DNA of 64,000 nt from Actinomycetota bacterium (GTDB taxonomy: Bacteria; Actinomycetota; Actinomycetes; Nanopelagicales; Nanopelagicaceae): positions 1 through 64,000 of the forward strand of contig JAPLBE010000004.1 in the NCBI GenBank assembly GCA_026392935.1, written 5' to 3'. Below the pieces are notes generated by a model, which was given only the letters and a program-made list of their open reading frames with translations, did not search any database and had not been told where the DNA came from. This document shows positions 51,360 to 60,369 of this stretch, piece by piece. The translations under genes and the position numbers were made by a program. Positions within the stretch are counted from its first letter, which is position 1. Each line of letters opens with the position of its first letter.

Positions 51360-52730
51360 ATGGCCAGTAAGTCAAAGATAGCCCGACAGTCAATTGCGAA
51401 GAAGGATAAGAAAGTTAACTTCTATCTGATTGCTATCCCTGTATTTGGATTCGTAGTCAAACTCATCACAATGATGAACACTCCTAATGGTGGATGGCTC
51501 GGGGCTGATGGCGAGAACTACTTCAGTGGTGTCGATGGACTGCTTGCAGATGGATATTTCTCGGATAAAAGTATTCTTTCTTACTGGCCCGCTGGATATC
51601 CAATACTGCTTTGGGGCTTAGCAAAAATATCTGTCACACAGATTATTTGGCTAATTTCAATTACTCAAACCCTCTTCTATGCCTATGCCAGCTATTACTT
51701 TGTGAAACAGCTTCGCGATACGAAGCTGCGCCCGTACCTATTCCTAATTGGTATCGCACTCGCCTTTAACCCAACACTTTCGCTCAGTTCGATGGCAGTT
51801 GGATATGAAAGCCCAATCGCTGCCTGCATGTTGATGGTCGTGGGTCTCATCATTAAATCTAAGCAGAGCTCTAATGATCGTGGTTTGGTTATTCGCGTCC
51901 TTGGCGTTGGTGGTTTCTCAGCACTTGCATCCTTTATGCAGCCTCGCTGGATTCTTACAACAGTAGTTATCGCAGTTATTTGGGCTTTGATGTACAAGGG
52001 CAGAAAAGTACAAGCACTAATTCTGGTTGGCGTAGTCGGAGTAATGGCAATCGCCCCAGCAATTCTGCTGCAAAGAAATATTGCATCAATTGATAAACCT
52101 GTAATTTCAACAAACCTTGGCGTTACTATGAAAATTGGTGCTGGCCCGCAAACCACTGGCGGATATAAACGCACTGGACCAGATGTTCCGTGCGAACCTG
52201 TTCCGCCAGCAACAACAGTTTCAGATAACGAAGTAGTTAAGTGCGTGATCAAGTGGTACATCGCTAATCCCGTAAAGGCTGGAAAACTATTTGTGAAGAA
52301 GGGTTGGTACTACTGGACTCCTTGGTCTGGTCCGTACGGGAACGGAACAATGGCGCGCAACCCGTGGCTAAAGGTAAATCCAATTATGGATATCGCGCGC
52401 GGAAGCCAATCCGGAAACGATTTAGTGTATAAATCAGTCGGTAAGGGGATTTCATTCCTCTGGGTTGTGGGCGGCATCTCCCTCTTCTTCATAGGATTCT
52501 TCTGGCTTCGCTCCATGAAGGGGATCTACGCCAACCTCGCCTGGCTCACTGGAATTCCGGTAGTCATCTCCTGGTTGGTATCTATGGGCACCATCGGCGA
52601 TCACCGATTCCGTATCCCGACGATGTCTCTGAGCCTGTTCCTGCAGGTGATTGGCTACTTCGCCCTTCGCCATAAGGCTAAAACGCGCTCATTTGCCGTT
52701 GCTTTGGAGTCCAGCGCCAAGGCGCGATAA
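51360..52730 (+). CDS. Multi-pass membrane protein, GT-C glycosyltransferase-like
   Basis: ~10 hydrophobic segments, loop topology resembling ArnT/PMT-like enzymes; no decisive motif. Confidence 0.6.
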   Translation: MASKSKIARQSIAKKDKKVNFYLIAIPVFGFVVKLITMMNTPNGGWLGADGENYFSGVDGLLADGYFSDKSILSYWPAGYPILLWGLAKISVTQIIWLISITQTLFYAYASYYFVKQLRDTKLRPYLFLIGIALAFNPTLSLSSMAVGYESPIAACMLMVVGLIIKSKQSSNDRGLVIRVLGVGGFSALASFMQPRWILTTVVIAVIWALMYKGRKVQALILVGVVGVMAIAPAILLQRNIASIDKPVISTNLGVTMKIGAGPQTTGGYKRTGPDVPCEPVPPATTVSDNEVVKCVIKWYIANPVKAGKLFVKKGWYYWTPWSGPYGNGTMARNPWLKVNPIMDIARGSQSGNDLVYKSVGKGISFLWVVGGISLFFIGFFWLRSMKGIYANLAWLTGIPVVISWLVSMGTIGDHRFRIPTMSLSLFLQVIGYFALRHKAKTRSFAVALESSAKAR

Positions 52731-52772
52731 CCTACGCGTCTGACACATTAGCTATTCGTAAGGAGGTCGCCC

Positions 52773-52949
52773 ATGGGTCGCGGCCGTGCAAAAGCAAAGC
52801 AGACCAAAGTAGCTCGCGATTTGAAGTACAACTCTCAGGAGATGGATCTCGATCGCCTCGCAAAAGAATTACATGGTGATGCTCCAAGTCAGCAAAATCA
52901 GGATGATGACGATCCCTTTGCTGAAGGCAATTACATCCCTCGCGCGTGA
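52773..52949 (+). CDS. DUF3073 family small protein (58 aa), not in ORF track
   Basis: MGRGRAKAKQTKVARDLKYNSQEMDLDRLAKELHGDAPSQQNQDDDDPFAEGNYIPRA; AAGGAGG SD upstream. Confidence 0.92.
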   Translation: MGRGRAKAKQTKVARDLKYNSQEMDLDRLAKELHGDAPSQQNQDDDDPFAEGNYIPRA

Positions 52950-53761
52950 GACCAACTCCGTATGTCGCATCTCTGCGAATTTACGAACCTCTCTCTGCAT
53001 TTGAAACCATTGACCAAATTCGCTGGCAGAACATCGATGCATCTGCAGATACTCGTGCAGAAGAACAAGCGCTCGCACTTCATCGTTTAGTTTTTCCTGA
53101 ACCACCAGCCGGACGACCAGATGGTGCACACGTTCTGGATATCAATGGAAAACGTTATGTTGCACCGTGGTCGACTGCTACTCGCTGTTGGGCCGCACTT
53201 GATGATTTTAAAGAATCACTTCCGTCATCAATAACCCCGTTCTTCGTCCCACCTTCCCTAGAAGAGGTAATAACTACCGGAGTAGATTTATTAGAAGATC
53301 GCGTTCCGCACATTATTACCGAGACATGGGTTATTCCACCGCGATGGTTCTCACTTTTTATTGCAGAAGAAAGAATACGAGGAGAGAACGAAGATGGTCC
53401 GTTCTGTTTTGCGCGAACAACGATGGCTAAAGCTCGCGAACGTGCAACTAATTCACATGAAATAGTTTCGGGAGCATTTGGACAAGGTCCTGTCGAACAA
53501 GAAATCGAAAACTTATTAGATTGGCTCGAACTTTTCGACCCCGAATCTCTGGTCGAACTTGATTACGGCGGATTGGCTGGGTATTTAGATATTGCACTTC
53601 GCGCGCAAGGCAAAGATGGACTCATCGATGATTCATCCATCGAAGATGTTGCATTTAGCCTCTCTGGGTTAGAAGCTGCAGACGGCGCACTTGCCGGCGA
53701 AGGCTATGAGAGGCTCGTTTCACGTTGGAGATCTGTTCAGGCTTTCGAATCTGCGATGTAG
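52946..53761 (+). CDS. Conserved actinobacterial hypothetical protein
   Basis: GTG start overlapping DUF3073 stop; located between DUF3073 and bldC as in other actinobacteria. Confidence 0.75.
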   Translation: MRPTPYVASLRIYEPLSAFETIDQIRWQNIDASADTRAEEQALALHRLVFPEPPAGRPDGAHVLDINGKRYVAPWSTATRCWAALDDFKESLPSSITPFFVPPSLEEVITTGVDLLEDRVPHIITETWVIPPRWFSLFIAEERIRGENEDGPFCFARTTMAKARERATNSHEIVSGAFGQGPVEQEIENLLDWLELFDPESLVELDYGGLAGYLDIALRAQGKDGLIDDSSIEDVAFSLSGLEAADGALAGEGYERLVSRWRSVQAFESAM

Positions 53762-53869
53762 TTTTTAGTAAGGTAAACGTATTGCCACGAGCGTGCCAGT
53801 GGTGAATACTTCGCGACATAACGGCTCAAATCGGACACACCTTGGGGCCACGTTTTATGGGGGAATTAT

Positions 53870-54067
53870 ATGAATCGTCTGCCTGATGCAGAGGTATTAC
53901 TTACCCCGCGCGAGGTTGCAGATTTATTCGGTGTTGATCCCAAGACAGTCACACGTTGGGCAAAAGCAGGAAAACTTACATCCATTAGAACATTGGGTGG
54001 ACATCGCAGATATCGTAAATCTGAAGTGGATGATCTTCGCCAGAATTATTTCAAGGCGCAGAAGTAA
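53870..54067 (+). CDS. bldC: BldC-family MerR-like DNA-binding protein
   Basis: LLTPREVADLFGVDPKTVTRWAKAGKLTSIRTLGGHRRYRKSEV. Confidence 0.95.
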   Translation: MNRLPDAEVLLTPREVADLFGVDPKTVTRWAKAGKLTSIRTLGGHRRYRKSEVDDLRQNYFKAQK

Positions 54068-54082
54068 TAATTAATTAGGCTC

Positions 54083-55123
54083 ATGAGTTATTCAATCGCG
54101 CAATTTTTCTTACTTGGATTCCTTACGCTAATTCTTGTCGGACTTATCACTCCACCAATTCGTAAACTGGCTTTAAGCCTTGATGCAGTAGATGCACCAA
54201 CACTTGCACGGAAAGCACAGAAGGAACCAGTCCCGTATTTGGGTGGGGTAGCAATTGCGGTAGGAATTCTTGTTGCATCCTACGGATCATTGCTTGCCGT
54301 CGATTTTTCTTGGGAAACGGTAAAGCTAGCAAGTTTTGTTTTAGTTCCAGCTCTTGCAATCGCCGCCATGGGGCTATGGGATGACTTACGTGGATTAGCA
54401 CCATGGCCGCGACTTGTTGCGCAAACAATTACCGGAATCATTGTTGCGGTCATTCTTACCGTTACAAACACAATGGGATTCGCATTCGATAACCATCTTC
54501 TCAACTACTCGATCACCGTGCTCTGGATTGTTGGCGTCTGTAATTCCATCAACTTCTTCGATAACCATGATGGTGGAGCAGCTGGCACCGTTGCCGTAAT
54601 TACTCTCTTCTTATTCTTTATCGCCTATGACCGCCAACAGGTACTGGTCAGCGCACTTGCCATAGTCACTGCAGGTGCCACAGCAGGATTTCTCATCTGG
54701 AACCGCCACCCTGCCAAGATCTATATGGGCGATGCGGGCTCACTCTTTCTCGGAATCATCATCTCTGTTTTAACTATTCGTTTAAGCCCAGGAGTTGTTC
54801 CCGCCTATAAATCTCTAGCAATTCCATTGTTCTTAATGGCCACTCCAATTCTCGATACAACAGTTGCAGTTACATCTCGTCTTTACCGTGGAATTTCGCC
54901 ATTCCAAGGTGGACGAGATCACTTGTCTCACCGTTTAATGCGAAAAGGATTAAACCGTCGAGTCACGGCATTTACATTGTGGGGATTTGCTGGTTTCTAT
55001 GGGGTTATTGCTACATCGATTTACACGTGGCCAGATTCACTTGGAACTCAACTCACTGTACTAGGCGCAATCAGCTGGATCGCGATGCTGATTTTCTTCC
55101 TACGAATTCCATCCGAGGGGTAG
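54083..55123 (+). CDS. WecA/MraY-like undecaprenyl-phosphate sugar-1-phosphate transferase
   Basis: KEPVPYLGGVAI, GLWDDLRGL, NSINFFDNHDGGAAGT, GDAGSLFLG, HLSHRL. Confidence 0.9.
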   Translation: MSYSIAQFFLLGFLTLILVGLITPPIRKLALSLDAVDAPTLARKAQKEPVPYLGGVAIAVGILVASYGSLLAVDFSWETVKLASFVLVPALAIAAMGLWDDLRGLAPWPRLVAQTITGIIVAVILTVTNTMGFAFDNHLLNYSITVLWIVGVCNSINFFDNHDGGAAGTVAVITLFLFFIAYDRQQVLVSALAIVTAGATAGFLIWNRHPAKIYMGDAGSLFLGIIISVLTIRLSPGVVPAYKSLAIPLFLMATPILDTTVAVTSRLYRGISPFQGGRDHLSHRLMRKGLNRRVTAFTLWGFAGFYGVIATSIYTWPDSLGTQLTVLGAISWIAMLIFFLRIPSEG

Positions 55124-55132
55124 ACTTCACCT

Positions 55133-55324
55133 ATGTCCGATAAAAATGATGATGTAAAAGCTCGCATGCTTGCTGCCCTTGAAGCTAAGAAGAATAAAAA
55201 GGGTGCTCCAGGAACTCAGACACATTCGGAGACTGGTTCAAAGATTCGCGGCGGACAACGCAGTGGTGGTGCACCTCAGGTGCAACGTAAAGCAGGTCCT
55301 TCGGGATCTGGTTCTGCAGGTTAA
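55133..55324 (+). CDS. DUF5302-like small protein
   Basis: MSDKNDDVKARMLAALEAKKNKKG...SGSGSAG; positioned behind a -10-like TAGACT. Confidence 0.75.
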   Translation: MSDKNDDVKARMLAALEAKKNKKGAPGTQTHSETGSKIRGGQRSGGAPQVQRKAGPSGSGSAG

Positions 55325-55347
55325 ATTTTCTCTGCATGTAAAACTTG

Positions 55348-55421
55348 TGGCTCGGGACAGGATCGAACTGTCGACCTCACGATTTTCAGTCGCGCGCTCG
55401 TACCAACTGAGCTACCGAGCC
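55348..55421 (-). tRNA. tRNA-Phe (GAA)
   Basis: GGCTCGGTAGCTCAGTTGGTACGAGCGCGCGACTGAAAATCGTGAGGTCGACAGTTCGATCCTGTCCCGAGCCA. Confidence 0.96.
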
Positions 55422-55444
55422 AATATTTAATTGTTATCTAACGC

Positions 55445-55481
55445 TTAAAAAAGAAGAGAGCGTGTGGACACTCTCTTCTTT
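55445..55481 (-). terminator. Hairpin terminator between tRNA-Asp and tRNA-Phe
   Basis: AAAGAAGAGAG (55450-55460) / CTCTCTTCTTT (55471-55481), perfect 11-bp stem; U-tract on minus strand. Confidence 0.75.
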
Positions 55482-55483
55482 CG

Positions 55484-55557
55484 CGACCCGGACGGGACTT
55501 GAACCCGCGACCTCCGCCGTGACAGGGCGGCGCGCTAACCAACTGCGCTACCGGGCC
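55484..55557 (-). tRNA. tRNA-Asp (GTC)
   Basis: GGCCCGGTAGCGCAGTTGGTTAGCGCGCCGCCCTGTCACGGCGGAGGTCGCGGGTTCAAGTCCCGTCCGGGTCG. Confidence 0.96.
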
Positions 55558-55595
55558 TTGAACTACTCAAAGCCTTTACTACTTCTTGCCTCTAG

Positions 55596-55668
55596 TGCCC
55601 CCAACGGGATTCGAACCCGTGTTACCGCCGTGAAAGGGCGATGTCCTAGGCCCCTAGACGATGGGGAC
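55596..55668 (-). tRNA. tRNA-Glu (TTC)
   Basis: GTCCCCATCGTCTAGGGGCCTAGGACATCGCCCTTTCACGGCGGTAACACGGGTTCGAATCCCGTTGGGGGCA. Confidence 0.96.
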
Positions 55669-55728
55669 GTTTGAGGCTCGCAAATCGTACCCCAAACTCG
55701 CTGAAAAAGCAAGCGAAATGAAGGGCTT

Positions 55729-56433
55729 TTAGAGCAGTGACCATTTCACAGTTACAGAAACACTCACATCTTGTTCGCCTAGATCAATCACTGTCGCATC
55801 TGATTCTGCCTTTGCAACGCCCATTACTGGTACATACGAAACAGGTGATGAGTTCTCAATCAAGTAAGTGACTTTGCCAAGTTTTACACCGAGCAATGAT
55901 GCATAGGACGCAGCCTTTGCACTGGCACTCTTTACTGCTGCGGTTCTGGCAGCAGCCGTCGCTTTAGAGTTATCCAAAACAAATGGCGTAGCACCGCTTA
56001 GCTGCAAACTATCTCCACCGGCGGCAACGATGTCATCAACGATTGACCCTGCAGTATCTGCAGCGCGTACAACAATGGTGAATGCTTGTGATGCTCGGTA
56101 ACCAATAATTGTTGATGTGTTGTTCTCATACTTGTATTCAGGACTTATGGTGATGCTCTGAGTTGCAATATCTTTCTTATCAATCTTTGCAGCCAGAATT
56201 GCGGCTCGGACTGCAGCGGAAGTTTTTGCTGTTGCAGCCAGCGCTTCTTTGCTGGTTGCAGCGACATTAGTTGCGGTCGCAGTGATGCGAACAGCATCCG
56301 GCACCACTTTGACACTGCCTTGGGCATTTACTGTTACATATCGGCTTGTGGCAGCTTCGGCAGAAGTTGTGAAAAATCCGGCTGATACAAGCGAAGCTAC
56401 GGCGATGATTGAAATACGTTTACGAAGTGTCAT
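55729..56433 (-). CDS. SIMPL domain (DUF541) secreted protein
   Basis: Signal peptide; VTVNAQGSVKVVPDAVRITATATNVAATSKEAL, DIATQSITISPEYKYENNTSTIIGYRASQAFTIVVR. Confidence 0.88.
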   Translation of the reverse strand: MTLRKRISIIAVASLVSAGFFTTSAEAATSRYVTVNAQGSVKVVPDAVRITATATNVAATSKEALAATAKTSAAVRAAILAAKIDKKDIATQSITISPEYKYENNTSTIIGYRASQAFTIVVRAADTAGSIVDDIVAAGGDSLQLSGATPFVLDNSKATAAARTAAVKSASAKAASYASLLGVKLGKVTYLIENSSPVSYVPVMGVAKAESDATVIDLGEQDVSVSVTVKWSLL

Positions 56434-56447
56434 GTACCTATTATCTC

Positions 56448-57587
56448 TTACTTGTTGTGGGCTGAGTTATAAATCCCTGTGTGATCTCGGAGCATTCTCT
56501 CGAGTGAGAAAAATTCATGCGCGTGTGCTTTTCCAGCCGCACCCATTGAATTTCTCAGCGCAGGATCATTGAAAAGAGTCACTAGAGCTTTCGCCATGGG
56601 TGTTGCTAGAGGGGGTGTGAGCAAACCTGTTTTCTCGTTCTTTACGATGTCGGCGATAGATCCCACTGAAGGTGCAAGAATTGGCAAGCCAGCTTGTGCT
56701 GCTTGAATAAGTGTCAGCGGAATCCCTTCGTTATCGCTGGTAAGAATCGCAATATCGCTAGCGGCAAATAACTGCGCAATATCTTTTCTCCAACCGAGGA
56801 AAGTAATCGGAAGATTTTGAGCTGCTGCTCGTCTCTTGCTGCTCTCGAAGAGCTCACCTTCCCCGGCCACCAAGAAGTGAATATCAACTTTTTCTTCAGC
56901 CATCTTTTCAGCGATATCCAATAAACGATCTGGTCGCTTAATCTGAGTTAACCGCCCAACAAATGTGCAGTAAATAGTTGTTGGATCTAGCTCAAGTTCA
57001 CGTCGGATTAACTCTTTGGAATATGAGGCAGGCTCGGGCAACCCTGGAAAGAAAACAGAGAACTTCTCCTCGTTGCCAATACCGGCTGCAATCAAGTCTT
57101 TCTTGACTTCATTGCCAATTGCAATTAATTGGTCTGTTTTGCCCGCAAGGAATTTTTCAATTGAAACAACTAACTGAGTTTTCCAACCTGCGAAGTAACC
57201 ATGTAGTAGGTGTCCATGAAAAGTGTGTATACGTACAGCGCCCCGTCCAGCGATTATTGAAGTAATTCTTCCTAGCACTCCGGCTTTAGCTGTATGAGTA
57301 TGAATAACGTCGGGCTTAAATTCGCGAATAGTTTTAACAAGCCCTACAAAAGCTTTTAGATCTGCCAGCGGTGATACCGATCTTCCCAGTCCTGCGATAC
57401 GTGTGGCTTTGATATCCGTAGCTACTTCATCTAAATAATCTGCTTCAGTGTCATCGCAATACCCAGTGATCAAAATCTGTTCAAACTGAGTTTTATCCAG
57501 CCCTCGCATTAATTCGGCCACAATGACAGCAGGGCCGCCAACATTCATGCGGGCGATAACTTGCATCACTTTGGTGCGCTGGGCCAT
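56448..57587 (-). CDS. Glycosyltransferase family 4-like protein
   Basis: VIARMNVGGPAVIVAELMRGL, IHTHTAKAGVLGR, AILTSDNEGIPLTLIQAAQAGLPILAPSVGSI; start MAQRTKVMQ at 57587. Confidence 0.9.
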   Translation of the reverse strand: MAQRTKVMQVIARMNVGGPAVIVAELMRGLDKTQFEQILITGYCDDTEADYLDEVATDIKATRIAGLGRSVSPLADLKAFVGLVKTIREFKPDVIHTHTAKAGVLGRITSIIAGRGAVRIHTFHGHLLHGYFAGWKTQLVVSIEKFLAGKTDQLIAIGNEVKKDLIAAGIGNEEKFSVFFPGLPEPASYSKELIRRELELDPTTIYCTFVGRLTQIKRPDRLLDIAEKMAEEKVDIHFLVAGEGELFESSKRRAAAQNLPITFLGWRKDIAQLFAASDIAILTSDNEGIPLTLIQAAQAGLPILAPSVGSIADIVKNEKTGLLTPPLATPMAKALVTLFNDPALRNSMGAAGKAHAHEFFSLERMLRDHTGIYNSAHNK

Positions 57588-57626
57588 GTGGTTATCTTCT
57601 CGCAAAAAGACTGGATAATTGCACTT

Positions 57627-58607
57627 ATGAGCGAGCCGAATATTGCTAGCGGGCAATTTGTTTCAAATTGCACCGCAGATGCGATGGACCGCGCCGCCGA
57701 AGTATTGAAATCTGGCGCACTTGTCGCTTTTCCAACTGAGACTGTCTACGGACTCGGCGCAGATGCCACTAATGCATCAGCGGTTGCTCGAATCTACGAA
57801 GTTAAGGGTCGCCCTGCAGATCACCCACTGATCGTTCATCTCGCTGACATGCAAGATATTGCAGATTGGTCTGATGACATTCCAGAGTATGCAATCGCTC
57901 TTGCACGCGATTTCTGGCCAGGTCCAATGACTCTCATTCTTAAGCGCAGTGAATTGGCGAAAGACTTTATTACTGGGGGACAAGAGACCGTTGGCCTACG
58001 CGTTCCCGATCATGTGATTGCCCTAGCGCTACTTTCATCGTTGAAGAAAATCGGTGGCAAAGGCATTGCAGCACCGAGTGCCAATAGATTTGGACACGTT
58101 TCGCCCACCACCGCTGCTGCAGCCAGTGAAGAGTTATCTCCGTATTTGTCGGCTCAGGATTTAATCCTTGATGGTGGCGCTTCAGCTGTAGGTGTTGAAT
58201 CAACAATTATCGATTGCACATCAGACTCTCCACGAATTCTGCGACCTGGTGCAATTACAGCTCAGCAGATTGCCGAATCAACTGGTTTAACTCTGAGCGA
58301 TACAGGAGATGAGATTCGAGTAAGTGGTGCTCTCAAAAACCATTACTCGCCAGAGGCAAAAGTTCTATTGGATATAGAACCCATCAGTGGAGATGGATTT
58401 ATCGCACTTGCAGAAATCGTAACTCCAGACGGAGTTATCCGTTTAGCATCTCCAAAAAATAATGATGAATTTGCTCGTGTGCTTTACACAGCACTTCGCG
58501 CAGCGGATCAGCAATTACTTGCTCGTGTGGTCGTAATGCAGCCAACAGGAAATGACATTTCTGTAGCTATTCGTGACCGATTACTGCGTGCAAGCCGCGG
58601 TCGCTAA
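57627..58607 (+). CDS. L-threonylcarbamoyladenylate synthase, Sua5 type (YrdC plus Sua5 domain)
   Basis: VAFPTETVYGLGADATNASAVARIYEVKGRPADHPLIVHL; C-terminal Sua5 domain (SPEAKVLL). Confidence 0.93.
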   Translation: MSEPNIASGQFVSNCTADAMDRAAEVLKSGALVAFPTETVYGLGADATNASAVARIYEVKGRPADHPLIVHLADMQDIADWSDDIPEYAIALARDFWPGPMTLILKRSELAKDFITGGQETVGLRVPDHVIALALLSSLKKIGGKGIAAPSANRFGHVSPTTAAAASEELSPYLSAQDLILDGGASAVGVESTIIDCTSDSPRILRPGAITAQQIAESTGLTLSDTGDEIRVSGALKNHYSPEAKVLLDIEPISGDGFIALAEIVTPDGVIRLASPKNNDEFARVLYTALRAADQQLLARVVVMQPTGNDISVAIRDRLLRASRGR

Positions 58608-58654
58608 GGTGATAAAGTTCGCGTTCTAACGCTGCAAAGTGTTAGTGGTAAGTG

Positions 58655-58730
58655 GGGCCTATAGCTCAGCCGGTAGAGCAACGGACTTTTAATCCGTGGG
58701 TCGACAGTTCGAGCCTGTCTGGGCCCACCA
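58655..58730 (+). tRNA. tRNA-Lys (TTT), CCA encoded
   Basis: GGGCCTATAGCTCAGCCGGTAGAGCAACGGACTTTTAATCCGTGGGTCGACAGTTCGAGCCTGTCTGGGCCCACCA. Confidence 0.96.
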
Positions 58731-59647
58731 TGTATCTTCGCTTCGTGGCTAAGAGCAAATCCTGGATTCCGGCTTACATCATCCTTGGAATTATTTGGGG
58801 CTGTTCATTTATCTTTATCAAAATGGGGCTGGAGTTCCTTACTCCGTTCGGTGTTGCATTTGTTCGATGTGCACTTGGAGCAGTAACACTTTTGTTCGTT
58901 GCGCGGATTCGTGGAATCAAACTTCCCACTGATCCAAAAGTTCGAGCGCATATCTGGGTTGTTGCGATATTTCTTAATGTAATACCAGGAATTTTCTTTG
59001 CCCTTGCAGAAACTGCGGTTACATCCGTTCTTGCCGGAATCATCAATGCTGTGACGCCCCTTATGACTCTGATTGCGATTTTGCTAGTGAATCGTGAAGA
59101 GAAAGCAAAAACCTTCCAGGTACTCGGCATACTTATCGGATTTTTCGGTGTGTTTACAGTCTTAGGTGCCTGGAAAGGATTTGGCGATAATCCACTCTGG
59201 GCGATTTTAGTTCTCTTATTCGCCGTGACTTGCTATGGAATTTCGTTTCCCTACACACGCAAGTATGTGATGCCATATCAATTGAAACCTGAATCTATAG
59301 TTTCCTTGCAGCTCCTATATGCGTCTCTTACATTGCTTCCATTCTTTCTATTTGATGGAATTGCAAATGATGAATATCGCCTTGCTCCTGTACTGGCAAT
59401 GGTGGCGCTCGGAGTTTTTGGTAGCGGTTTCGCCTACCTCTGGAACTTCACTGTGATGGAGCATGCGGGAAGTGCAATCGCAAGTTCGGTCACATACTTA
59501 ACGCCAGTCGTCGCAATTATCGTGGGAGTTATCTTTCTCAATGAGAAAGTTACGTGGAACGAGCCAGTTGGTGCGCTGATCGTTTTACTTGGTGCTGCAA
59601 TTGCTCAAGAGCGAATTTCCTTAAGAAAGAGTAAAACCAACCGGTAA
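58730..59647 (+). CDS. EamA/DMT family transporter
   Basis: Ten hydrophobic helices, IIWGCSFIFIKMGLEFLTPFGVAFVRCALGAV; listed start 58652 reads through tRNA-Lys and is rejected; start ATG 58730 or GTG 58745. Confidence 0.88.
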   Translation: MYLRFVAKSKSWIPAYIILGIIWGCSFIFIKMGLEFLTPFGVAFVRCALGAVTLLFVARIRGIKLPTDPKVRAHIWVVAIFLNVIPGIFFALAETAVTSVLAGIINAVTPLMTLIAILLVNREEKAKTFQVLGILIGFFGVFTVLGAWKGFGDNPLWAILVLLFAVTCYGISFPYTRKYVMPYQLKPESIVSLQLLYASLTLLPFFLFDGIANDEYRLAPVLAMVALGVFGSGFAYLWNFTVMEHAGSAIASSVTYLTPVVAIIVGVIFLNEKVTWNEPVGALIVLLGAAIAQERISLRKSKTNR

Positions 59648-60367
59648 TTCAAGTCGATGTGTTGTGAGCAAATCATGATTCTTTAAAATCGAACCAGTCT
59701 TGTCATCAGCAACGATTATTCCTCCCGAAAGAATCACGGATCTTTCGCATAGTTCGTACGCATATGGAAGATCGTGGGTAACCATCACGATAGTGACATC
59801 TAATGAGCGCAAGATGTCTGCTAACTCTCGTCGACTCGCAGGATCAAGATTTGATGATGGTTCGTCCATCACCAAGATCTCAGGCTTCATAGCAAGAACA
59901 GTTGCAACGGCAACACGTCTGCGTTGTCCAAAAGAGAGGTGATGAGGAGGGCGATCTTTGTATTCGCCCATCCCAACTAAATTCAACGCATAGTCAACTG
60001 TTGCATCGAGTTCAGCACCACGTACGCCCATGTTGTAAGGACCAAATGCAACATCTTCTCCAACGGTAGGCATAAATAGTTGGTCATCAGGATCTTGAAA
60101 AACAATTCCAACCTTAGAGCGGATAGTTCGAATAGATTCTTTATTCTTAGAATCTACTTTTTCTCCCGCGATAAAAACTTCACCTTGCATCGTCTGATGG
60201 ATGCCATTCATGTGCAGTACAAGAGTTGTCTTACCTGCACCATTAGGCCCAAGGAGTGCCACACGCTCTCCCTTTTCAACGCGCAGGTTTACTCCATAGA
60301 GGGCTTGATTGCCATCGGGGTAAACAAATGCCAAATTGTTAATCAATAAACTTGGATGGTTTGTCAT
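59621..60367 (-). CDS. cbiO: ECF-type Ni/Co transporter ATP-binding protein
   Basis: LLGPNGAGKTTL, GIVFQDPDDQLFMPTVGEDVAFGPYNMG, LSFGQRRRVAVATVLAM. Confidence 0.92.
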   Translation of the reverse strand: MTNHPSLLINNLAFVYPDGNQALYGVNLRVEKGERVALLGPNGAGKTTLVLHMNGIHQTMQGEVFIAGEKVDSKNKESIRTIRSKVGIVFQDPDDQLFMPTVGEDVAFGPYNMGVRGAELDATVDYALNLVGMGEYKDRPPHHLSFGQRRRVAVATVLAMKPEILVMDEPSSNLDPASRRELADILRSLDVTIVMVTHDLPYAYELCERSVILSGGIIVADDKTGSILKNHDLLTTHRLELPVGFTLS

Positions 60368-60369
60368 TA

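Noticed and set aside
55445-55481. Possible regulatory inverted repeat between tRNAs
   Set aside because: Better explained as an intrinsic terminator for the minus-strand tRNA-Glu/Asp transcript (perfect stem plus U-tract).
58652-58729. N-terminal extension MGPIAQPVEQRTFNPWVDSSSLSGPT of the EamA transporter
   Set aside because: It is translation of tRNA-Lys; the familiar 'AQPVEQ' pattern is a typical tRNA mistranslation artefact.
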